A stretch of DNA of 21,617 bases, from contig DENJ01000036.1 of assembly GCA_002359635.1 (NCBI GenBank), positions 35,059 through 56,675 of the forward strand, given 5' to 3'. Origin of the DNA: Burkholderiales bacterium UBA2647. GTDB lineage: Bacteria > Pseudomonadota > Gammaproteobacteria > Burkholderiales > Burkholderiaceae_E. The position numbers and the translations under genes were made by a program. Within the stretch, counting starts at the first letter, position 1. The number at the start of each line of letters is the position of its first letter. Shown piece by piece: positions 14,748-21,267 of this stretch. The notes under the pieces are model-generated. The model had not been told where the DNA came from, searched no databases, and was given only the letters and a program-made list of their open reading frames with translations.

Positions 14748-15770
14748 ATGAGGCTTAAGCCAAGGGTGCTTGCGACGAAATCCCTCGATGCCGAGATCGA
14801 GCAGTTATTTCGAGATCGCTTCGATTTTCATATCGCCGGGGATTCGAGTGTTGCATCGATTGCTGAAGCGGTGCGTCAAGTCAACCCTCAGGGTATGGTG
14901 GTCCGTGACGACCTGCCTGAGGCAATTGCTGAACTTGCGCCGTCCTTGGTCCATATTGCGCGCCATGGCAGCGGGGTCGATGTGATCCCGGTCCAGGCCT
15001 GTCATGAGGCGGGCATATGCATCAGCCGGGTCCCTGGTGGCAATGCCGTGAGCGTTGCCGAGTGGTGTTTAAGCCAAGTGTTATCTCTTTTACATCGTAT
15101 ACCTGAAATCACCCACGCGACGCGTCGCGATGGTTGGGCCCTCGCAAGAAAGCGCTTCACAGGCGCAGCCGTTGATCTGGCCGGAAAAAAAGTATTGATC
15201 CTAGGCTATGGTGCGATCGCGCAAGCATTGAGCCATATGCTTTCGATCGGTCTTCATGCTCAAGTTACGGTTGCTTGCCGGCGCCCCGACGCTTTCCGCG
15301 CGGAGCAAACATCGCTGCGATTCATCGCACTGAGCCAGGCGCAAGCAGCATTGCCTGATACCGAGGTTTTGATTCCCTGCCTGGCCCTTAGCGCCGCAAC
15401 CGCGGGCCTGATCAATCATCAGTGGTTTGAGGCGCTTCCCGCTCGCGCTGTTCTTGTCAATGCGTCAAGAGGCGAAATCATCAATGAATCCGCCCTCTGT
15501 AAGGCATTGATCGAACAACGGCTTGCAGGCGCCGCAATCGATGTGGTGGCCAGCCGCAGCCTGGGTGAAAACGCAGCACTCTGGCAGGTGCCACAGCTCA
15601 TCATCACACCCCACTTAGCCGGTCACACCGCCGATGCCCACCGGCGAAACGGCGCAGCCTGCCTTGAAGCCCTGAGCGAATCGCTTTTGCGCGGCCAATG
15701 CCCTCAAGCTGCGATCAACCCGGAGGTCTGGCCTCAAGCGGTAAGACGACTTGCGATCGATCGCGGATAA
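14748..15770 (+). CDS. D-isomer-specific 2-hydroxyacid dehydrogenase family protein
   Basis: 340 aa. The family (SerA, glyoxylate/hydroxypyruvate reductase) uses NAD(P)H to interconvert 2-oxo acids and D-2-hydroxy acids. Visible: HGSGVDVI (73-80), Rossmann loop ILGYGAIAQAL (151-161), NASRGEIINESAL with catalytic Arg241, and TPHLAGHT with catalytic His289. The third member of the Arg-Glu-His set is altered: where SerA has the Glu of the DVFPTEP motif, this protein has DVVASRS, with Arg270 at that place. This may shift pH dependence or specificity. Rossmann beta-2 ends VACRRP, with two arginines and no acidic residue, so NADP(H) is likely. The SD before the ATG is weak, and a 60-nt gap with a hairpin separates it from the Bug gene. 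The last 37 bases overlap the convergent KPR-like gene. Confidence 0.9.
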   Translation: MRLKPRVLATKSLDAEIEQLFRDRFDFHIAGDSSVASIAEAVRQVNPQGMVVRDDLPEAIAELAPSLVHIARHGSGVDVIPVQACHEAGICISRVPGGNAVSVAEWCLSQVLSLLHRIPEITHATRRDGWALARKRFTGAAVDLAGKKVLILGYGAIAQALSHMLSIGLHAQVTVACRRPDAFRAEQTSLRFIALSQAQAALPDTEVLIPCLALSAATAGLINHQWFEALPARAVLVNASRGEIINESALCKALIEQRLAGAAIDVVASRSLGENAALWQVPQLIITPHLAGHTADAHRRNGAACLEALSESLLRGQCPQAAINPEVWPQAVRRLAIDRG

Positions 15771-16738
15771 AGCCCGAGGCCTTGCATGCGCAGACGGCAT
15801 AAACCAAGCAAGGCCTCAATCCACGGGACATGAAGCCCTAGGCAGGTCGCTATGTCCTGTACCACCGTCAACAGGGCGTCAAGCTCAACAGGCCGCATTG
15901 CTTCAACATCTTGAAGCATCGACGTCTTAAAGGCGCCGAGTTGGGCGGTGACCGCATTGCGTTCCTCAGGTGATTGTTGAATCAAACAGCCGAATCGCTC
16001 GCCAACCACTTTAGCTTCCTGCATGACTGAGACACAAAACCGATTGACTTGCGGGTCCTGAAGGATTTTGTCAATGGTCGCCCCGGTGATCGCTGAGACC
16101 GGATTCATCGTCATATTGCCCCAAAGCTTGAACCAAATATCGTCCTGAATTCTTAACGATGTCTCAGCCGCAAAGCCTGCGCTGGCAAACAAGCTCGCCA
16201 CCGCCCTAAGCCTTTCTGAACTTCCGCCTTTCGGTTCGCCCAGGATAATCCTTGAGCCCATGGCATGAAGCACATGGCCTGGTGCGGGCGTTGATGCGCT
16301 CATGTGCAAAACACTGCCGAGCACTGCTTGTGGCGGTATTGCGGCGTCGAGCGCAGCATCGGGATCGATGCTTTTAAGTTTTAGATCGTTACACGGTCCA
16401 CCGAAACCCTGAAAAAACCACCAAGGCACACCGTTCATCGCCGTAAGCACCAAGCCCTTATCGCCCCGCAACTGTGCAATGGCCTGCGCAAGCGGCGCGA
16501 GCGCAGGGGCCTTGACAGCGACCACCACCAGATCGTGCTCACCGAGTTCCTGAGCTCGATCACTGACCTTCAGACTGAGCCTTGATCGGACCCCGGCCTC
16601 GTCGAGGATTAAACCCTGCGCTCGAACATGACGCAGCGTTTCGCCGCGCGCGAGCGCCTGGACTTGATGCCCGGCTTGAAGTAATCGTGCCGCAATCAGG
16701 CCGCCCATTGCGCCAAGACCGACGATTGCAATCTTCAT
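15734..16738 (-). CDS. Ketopantoate reductase (ApbA/PanE)-family protein
   Basis: 334 aa; the ATG at 16738 overlaps the TGA of the upstream FAD-oxidase gene (ATGA). The family reduces a 2-oxo acid with NADPH; PanE makes pantoate. Visible: IVGLGAMGG (5-13) Rossmann loop, VVAVKAPAL with Lys76, NGVPWWFF (102-109), and the catalytic Lys204/Asn208 block in IWFKLWGNMTMNPVSAITGAT. The C-terminal domain carries MRPVELDALL. At 334 aa it is longer than E. coli PanE (about 303) and belongs to the PWW-containing branch found in catabolic clusters. Its placement with a D-2-hydroxyacid oxidase, a crotonase and a CoA-transferase argues for a catabolic 2-oxo/2-hydroxy acid substrate rather than pantothenate biosynthesis (inference). 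Confidence 0.9.
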   Translation of the reverse strand: MKIAIVGLGAMGGLIAARLLQAGHQVQALARGETLRHVRAQGLILDEAGVRSRLSLKVSDRAQELGEHDLVVVAVKAPALAPLAQAIAQLRGDKGLVLTAMNGVPWWFFQGFGGPCNDLKLKSIDPDAALDAAIPPQAVLGSVLHMSASTPAPGHVLHAMGSRIILGEPKGGSSERLRAVASLFASAGFAAETSLRIQDDIWFKLWGNMTMNPVSAITGATIDKILQDPQVNRFCVSVMQEAKVVGERFGCLIQQSPEERNAVTAQLGAFKTSMLQDVEAMRPVELDALLTVVQDIATCLGLHVPWIEALLGLCRLRMQGLGLYPRSIASRLTA

Positions 16739-18201
16739 CGCAAATCCCCTTGAGCGCTACCGAGTGGCTTGAGTACTTTGCCAGGATTCAGCAAGCCGAG
16801 CGGATCAAAAGCAAGCTTGATTTGATGCATCAACTTCATCTCCACAGGCGATTTATAGCGTGCCGCCTCATCGCGTCGAAGCGTACCCAGACCGTGTTCG
16901 GCCGAGACCGATCCACCGAAGGCTGCTACCGAATCGTGCGTTATTTCATTGATCGACGCTTGCCATTGCAAGAAGCGATCTTCGTTTGCTTTACCACTTA
17001 ACGACGCAGGGGGCGAGACGTTGTAATGCAAATTGCCGTCACCCAAATGACCGAAACAAACCATCCGGATCCCCGGGTGAGCCTTTTGCAGCGCCTGATC
17101 GGTATGCTCAATAAAGCGTGGAATTTCCGAGATCGGAACCGAGATATCGTGTTTGATGTTTTTTCCCTCGGCAGCCTGCGCCTCGGAAACATGCTCCCTG
17201 AGGGCCCAAATCGCTTTAAATTGCGCGAGGGTCTCTGAAATCGCGGCGTCTTTTGCAATGCCCTGTTCGATGGCTTGCGCAAGAAGTGCTTCAAGCGCCT
17301 GCCCGGCTTGTACATCGCCTTGAGCACTCGACAGTTCTAATAAAACATACCATGGGTAGTGTGCCTGCAATGGTCGTCGACAGTCAGCGAAGTGCCTTGT
17401 GACAAGTTCGATGCAAAAATCCGAAAGTAGCTCAAAGCCTGTCAGTGAATCTCCCGTGTGAGCTTGTGCCAAATGAAGCAGCGCGAGCGCTTGGTCGGTA
17501 CTCTCAATGCCAATCAAGGCGCATCGTCTTGCAGCGGCGGCAGGATAAAGTTTAAGCACCGCAGCGGTGATGATCCCGAGGGTTCCTTCTGCGCCGATAA
17601 ATAGATCACGTAAATCGTAGCCCGTATTGTCTTTGCGCAAACCGCGCAGACCGTTCCAAATTTCACCATCGGCCGTCACAACTTCCAAGCCAAGGCATAA
17701 GTCCCGGGCATTGCCATATCGCAGCACCTGAACCCCGCCAGCATTGGTTGAAAGATTGCCACCAATCGTACATGAACCCTCGGCTGCAAGCGATAAGGGG
17801 AAAAACTTACCGATCGCAGCGGCAGCCTCTTGAACTTGTTGCAAGACGCAGCCCGCCTCAACCGTGATGGTGTTATTGATCGCATCCAAAGCACGAATTG
17901 ATTTCATGCGCAGCAGCGACAACACAATCGAGCGCCCGGTATCGTCAGGCACGCTGCCACCACTCAGACCTGTGTTACCTCCTTGCGGAACGACTGCTAC
18001 CCGGTGTTCAACGCACCATCGGATCACCGCCGCCACTGATTCGCTGTTCTCAGGCATCACCACGGCAAGCGCATGGCCACGCATGCGCTTGCGCCAATCA
18101 ATCAGATGCGGCGCCATCTCGTCGCTACCGCTCAATAGCCTGCCCTGAATACGCTCGCTGAGGCCTGGTAATTGCTGCCTCAGGCTATCTATGCTCATCA
18201 T
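16735..18201 (-). CDS. FAD-linked oxidase, GlcD/D-2-hydroxyglutarate (D-lactate) dehydrogenase type
   Basis: 488 aa from the ATG at 18201 (MMSIDSLRQQL), chosen because it comes one base after the stop of the crotonase gene. A longer form from 18372 would run antiparallel through nothing typical and is rejected. These VAO/PCMH flavoproteins oxidise D-2-hydroxy acids (glycolate, D-lactate, D-2-hydroxyglutarate) to 2-oxo acids, passing electrons to a carrier. Visible: FAD motif PQGGNTGLSGGSVPD (72-86), GNLSTNAGG near 155, GAEGTLGIIT, then the C-terminal metal/substrate motif GHLGDGNLHYN (384-394) and SAEHGLG (433-439). No Fe-S domain is fused. Next to a KPR-like reductase and opposite a 2-hydroxyacid dehydrogenase, it points to 2-hydroxy/2-oxo acid chemistry. 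Exact substrate unknown. Confidence 0.92.
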   Translation of the reverse strand: MMSIDSLRQQLPGLSERIQGRLLSGSDEMAPHLIDWRKRMRGHALAVVMPENSESVAAVIRWCVEHRVAVVPQGGNTGLSGGSVPDDTGRSIVLSLLRMKSIRALDAINNTITVEAGCVLQQVQEAAAAIGKFFPLSLAAEGSCTIGGNLSTNAGGVQVLRYGNARDLCLGLEVVTADGEIWNGLRGLRKDNTGYDLRDLFIGAEGTLGIITAAVLKLYPAAAARRCALIGIESTDQALALLHLAQAHTGDSLTGFELLSDFCIELVTRHFADCRRPLQAHYPWYVLLELSSAQGDVQAGQALEALLAQAIEQGIAKDAAISETLAQFKAIWALREHVSEAQAAEGKNIKHDISVPISEIPRFIEHTDQALQKAHPGIRMVCFGHLGDGNLHYNVSPPASLSGKANEDRFLQWQASINEITHDSVAAFGGSVSAEHGLGTLRRDEAARYKSPVEMKLMHQIKLAFDPLGLLNPGKVLKPLGSAQGDLR

Positions 18202-18202
18202 C

Positions 18203-18994
18203 TCATCGACCCTGAAAATTCGGTGTTCTTTTTTCCATAAAGGCTTTGGCCCCTTCACGGTAGTCTTCACTTTGGGCACAGCGCGCCAGCGCTTCAACAA
18301 TCTCCGGCCTTGTCGCAAGCTCCTCAACTTGCGCACTGCTGAGCGCCGACACGGTTCGCTTGAGCGCCGCAATGGTTAAGGGCGCATTTTCAGCAATCGA
18401 ATCTGCGAGCACGGCAACATGCTGATCAAGTTGGCCGGTCGGCACAAGGTCTCGAACAAAACCCATGCCCAGCGCATCCTTGGCTGAAAAAACCCTTGCC
18501 GTCATGAACATGTCCAGGGTATTCGCCACACCGACAACCGATATGAATCTTGCAATACCCTGCGTGCCATAGCCCAGTCCAAGCCTGGCGGCAGGCATAC
18601 GAAAACGCGCATCGTCCGCCGCAACACGCAAATCACAAGCCGCTGCAAGCCCCAGTCCGCCACCAAAGCAAATACCGCGAATTTTGGCAATCACGGGTTT
18701 GCTAGCCTTACCCGGGGCGCCGTAAGCAGCCTCGACGGCGGCACTGAAGCGGCGCTGATCCTCGGGGTCGCTGCGCTGCGCTTCGAAGGTCGAGATATCG
18801 GCACCCGATACAAAGGCTTGATCGCCGTCGCCTTCCAGCACAATCACCCTGACGCTCGGGTCAGCATCGGCTTGGGCGATCTGATCGGCAAGTGACTGCC
18901 ACATATCGCGCGACATGGCGTTACGTTTTGCCAGATTGCTAATGACAAGATGTCGAACCGAAGCATGCTGTCTTGAAAACACAGTCCCGCTCAT
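18203..18994 (-). CDS. Enoyl-CoA hydratase/isomerase (crotonase)-family protein, non-canonical active site
   Basis: 263 aa; ATG at 18994 with SD AAAGGA six bases upstream, placed just after the stop of the CoA-transferase gene. The crotonase fold is clear: oxyanion-hole segments FVSGADIS (61-68) and ICFGGGLGLAAACDLRVA (108-125). The two catalytic glutamates of true enoyl-CoA hydratase are not conserved by my alignment. The first falls at Ala135 (FRMPAARLGLGYG, where PE is expected), and the second at Asp161 (NTLDMFMTARVFSAKDA). Hydration of enoyl-CoA is therefore doubtful; isomerase, hydrolase, decarboxylase or lyase activity is possible. It is cotranscribed with a class III CoA-transferase, which could supply its CoA thioester, and with an FAD-linked oxidase 1 nt downstream. 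Confidence 0.9.
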   Translation of the reverse strand: MSGTVFSRQHASVRHLVISNLAKRNAMSRDMWQSLADQIAQADADPSVRVIVLEGDGDQAFVSGADISTFEAQRSDPEDQRRFSAAVEAAYGAPGKASKPVIAKIRGICFGGGLGLAAACDLRVAADDARFRMPAARLGLGYGTQGIARFISVVGVANTLDMFMTARVFSAKDALGMGFVRDLVPTGQLDQHVAVLADSIAENAPLTIAALKRTVSALSSAQVEELATRPEIVEALARCAQSEDYREGAKAFMEKRTPNFQGR

Positions 18995-19007
18995 GATCTA
19001 TCCTTTA

Positions 19008-20201
19008 TTACAGTACGCCGTCGTTCCTCAAGTCTTCAATCGCCTGGACTGAAAGACCGAGCTCGCCGAAAATGCTATGGTTGTCCTCGCCGCGCAAGGC
19101 CATCGCTTTGGCGATGCGACCAGGCGTCCGGCTTAAGCTTGCAGCCTGTGCAATCAGGCGAATTTCACCGCGCTGCTGGTGTTGCACTGAAGCCGCGATA
19201 TTGGCGTGTTGAACCTGGGGATCGGCAAAAACCTCATCAACAGCATAAATGGGGCCACAAGGTACGCCTGCATGATTGAGCTTCTCGATCCAATGTGCCT
19301 TGCTAGCTTTTTTGAATGCTGCCCCAAGACGCTCGTTGAGCGCGACACGATGTTTTGAGCGCAAGGCATTGCTGGTAAATCGCTCATCGACAAGCAACTC
19401 GGGTACTTCCAGCGCCTCACATAAAGCCTTCCACATCGCCTCCCCCGATGCGCCAATGTTGACATAGCCATCGGAGGTGGGATAGCTCGATGTCGGCATC
19501 CCTGTAGGATGATCGTTGCCCACTGAACGGGGCACTTCGCCATCGAGCAAGTAACGCGCGGCCTGAAAATCCATCAAGGCGATCCCTGCGTGCAAGAGGG
19601 AAGACTGAACCCATTGCCCTTTACCGGACTGCTCACGCTCAAGCAAAGCTGTGAGGATCCCGAGCGCGCAAAATAGACCTGCGGCCATATCGCAAACAGC
19701 AGCGCCAGCGCGCATGGGTTCACCTCCAACCGGGCCTGTGACGCTCATTAAACCGCTCATACCCTGAGCAATCTGATCAAAACCCGGACGCTCCCGATAG
19801 GGTCCGTCCTGCCCGAAACCTGAGATGCTGCCCAAGATGATGCGCGGGTTGATCGTGCTCAAAGATCCATAGTCGATACCTAATCGATCTTTAACATCGG
19901 GCCTGAAATTTTCAACCACCACATCCGCGGTTTTTACCAGGGCGAGGAATAGCTCCAGCCCGCGCGGGTGCTTCAGATTGAGCGTGATCGAGCGCTTGTT
20001 CCGGTGCAGGTTTTGAAAGTCCGGCCCATCACGATCACCGGTCATCGTATCGGGTCGGCCCGATGATGCTGAAGGCTCGATCTTGATGACATCGGCCCCA
20101 AAGTCAGCCAGTTGCTTCACGCAAGTTGGTCCGGCCCGCACTTGCGACAAATCAAGCACTCTAAATCGTGCTAAAGCCCCTTGCGGCATGATGCTCGGCA
20201 T
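19008..20201 (-). CDS. Class III CoA-transferase (CaiB/BaiF/Frc family)
   Basis: 397 aa from the ATG at 20201 (MPSIMPQGALARFRVLDLS), which has an AGGGG SD five bases upstream. An in-frame ATG at 20360 would overlap the divergent flavin-reductase gene and adds 53 atypical residues. Family III transferases move CoA between carboxylates (oxalate/formate, carnitine, succinate/aryl-acid types) through an aspartyl-CoA thioester. Visible: VLDLSQVRAGPTCVKQLADFGADVIKIE with the N-terminal nucleotide-binding loop, ENFRPDV (97-103), GSISGFGQDGPY (124-135), catalytic Asp171 (GAAVCDMAAG), HAGVPCGPI in the small lobe. It is the first gene of a four-gene minus-strand operon and would activate the pathway acid to its CoA thioester. 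The acid is not identifiable. Confidence 0.93.
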   Translation of the reverse strand: MPSIMPQGALARFRVLDLSQVRAGPTCVKQLADFGADVIKIEPSASSGRPDTMTGDRDGPDFQNLHRNKRSITLNLKHPRGLELFLALVKTADVVVENFRPDVKDRLGIDYGSLSTINPRIILGSISGFGQDGPYRERPGFDQIAQGMSGLMSVTGPVGGEPMRAGAAVCDMAAGLFCALGILTALLEREQSGKGQWVQSSLLHAGIALMDFQAARYLLDGEVPRSVGNDHPTGMPTSSYPTSDGYVNIGASGEAMWKALCEALEVPELLVDERFTSNALRSKHRVALNERLGAAFKKASKAHWIEKLNHAGVPCGPIYAVDEVFADPQVQHANIAASVQHQQRGEIRLIAQAASLSRTPGRIAKAMALRGEDNHSIFGELGLSVQAIEDLRNDGVL

Positions 20202-20348
20202 ATCAACCCCTATCGCTAAGAAACGAAACCGCAAGGTACACGAAGCGCCCCCGCCTCGGGTAGCGTTCGTTCCATTAGCCTTGGAGGCATGGTATCCACA
20301 GGCCCTATAGCACCCGATCAATAGGCACTTGCCGAGGAATCCAAGCGC
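20202..20348. promoter_or_regulatory. Divergent promoter region, CoA-transferase operon / flavin-reductase gene
   Basis: A 147-bp spacer. It holds the CoA-transferase SD (AGGGG, 20211-20207 on the minus strand), a GAGGA upstream of the flavin-reductase ATG, and an inverted repeat CCTAT (20304-20308) / ATAGG (20321-20325) with a 12-bp spacer. A TTGGAG (20281) with TATAGC (20306) forms a poor plus-strand promoter with 19-bp spacing. These are weak calls by eye. Confidence 0.3.
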
Positions 20349-21038
20349 ATGAATCAACAAACATCCGAAGCTTTCGACGCAAAGGACATCAGCATTGCTC
20401 CAAAAGATTTACGAGGCGACGAACTCTACTTTTTGCTCCGTGACTCGATCGTGCCGCGCCCCATCGCCTGGGTCTCAACGGTTGATGATCAGGGACGAGC
20501 CAATCTTGCCCCCTACAGTTTTTTTAACTGCTGCAGCCCCAAGCCGCCGATTCTTGGTTTTTCGGTAGGACCGCGAGGCGGGCGTGCGAGCGATGGCAGC
20601 CTTTTGTTGAAGGACACCCTGGTCAATATCCGGAAGGTTCCCCAGTGTGTCGTGAATCTCGTGCCCGAGGGACTTACCCTGCCCATGGTAGAAACCGCAA
20701 GCAATTTGCCCCCCGGCGAAAGCGAGTTTGCTTTTGCAAAACTGGAGCAAGCCCCTTCCTTACGCGTTCAAGCGCCCCGGGTAGCTGGCGCAACGCTGGC
20801 CTTTGAATGCAAGCTGCACAGCATTGTCGAACTTGGTCCCAGTGCTTGGGTCATGGTGGAAGTTGTCCATATTCATGTCCACCCAGGTGTTTATCTCGGT
20901 GAACAAAAGGGCATCAAACACCGCATTGATGTCACGCGTCCGCCCGAACTTCGACCCCTAGGGAGGTTGGGACGTGCCTGGTATTGCCGGATCTCCGACA
21001 TTGAAACGGTCTTAAGGCGGGATGGTCCCAATGAATGA
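20349..21038 (+). CDS. Flavin reductase-like (FMN-binding split-barrel) protein
   Basis: 229 aa; ATG at 20349 with GAGGA about 11 bases upstream. The protein belongs to the flavin reductase-like/flavoredoxin (DIM6/NTAB) family, which binds FMN in a split barrel. Members serve as flavin reductases for two-component monooxygenases, as flavoredoxins, or have unknown roles. Visible: RPIAWVSTVD (37-46) and NLAPYSFF (52-59), the FMN-phosphate region; then VNIRKVPQCVVNLVPE and FECKLHSIVELG. No partner monooxygenase is in the window. The sub-branch with the RPIAWVST and NLAPYSFF motifs is mostly uncharacterised. It is divergent from the CoA-transferase operon and precedes an ABC solute-binding protein gene, 229 bp away, so it may be a single-gene unit. 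Confidence 0.9.
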   Translation: MNQQTSEAFDAKDISIAPKDLRGDELYFLLRDSIVPRPIAWVSTVDDQGRANLAPYSFFNCCSPKPPILGFSVGPRGGRASDGSLLLKDTLVNIRKVPQCVVNLVPEGLTLPMVETASNLPPGESEFAFAKLEQAPSLRVQAPRVAGATLAFECKLHSIVELGPSAWVMVEVVHIHVHPGVYLGEQKGIKHRIDVTRPPELRPLGRLGRAWYCRISDIETVLRRDGPNE

Positions 21039-21267
21039 GGGACGCAAATCACGGGCGCTACGCCGTCAAATTCAGCGCCGCACCGTTTGCTCGCGGTAAG
21101 CGACCGTTTGCACCAGGCTTGTGCAGCGTGCGCCCAATTCGTTCACAATGGGGTGTCGTCGCCTGGGAAAGCCTTGGCATCGATCTTGCTGCCTCGCGAT
21201 TGGGGCACGCCGCTGTCCTGCCTTTTGCGATCACCATTTCACCGTCATCGACCGGAGAGACATCACG
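21039..21267. other. Intergenic region before the ABC solute-binding protein gene
   Basis: 229 bp without a credible gene; a reading frame at 21035-21313 overlaps the true solute-binding protein start in another frame and has no family features. A 6-bp inverted repeat GGCGCT (21054-21059) / AGCGCC (21074-21079) with a 14-nt loop lies just after the flavin-reductase stop. It has no T-run, so it is at best a weak terminator. GGAGA at 21254-21258 is the SD of the next gene. I recognise no clear sigma-70 promoter, though one is expected. Confidence 0.35.

Noticed and set aside
15734..16738. The KPR-like gene as the biosynthetic panE
   Set aside because: It lies in a catabolic operon and is longer than classical PanE, so the pantothenate role is not assumed, though it cannot be fully excluded.
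18202..18372. N-terminal extension of the FAD-linked oxidase (57 more residues)
   Set aside because: The extra residues are Arg/Lys-rich, lie wholly inside the upstream crotonase gene in another frame and are unlike the family N-terminus; the ATG at 18201 directly follows the upstream stop.
20202..20360. N-terminal extension of the CoA-transferase (53 more residues)
   Set aside because: It would cover the divergent promoter region and the start of the flavin-reductase gene; the ATG at 20201 has a good AGGGG SD and fits the family length.
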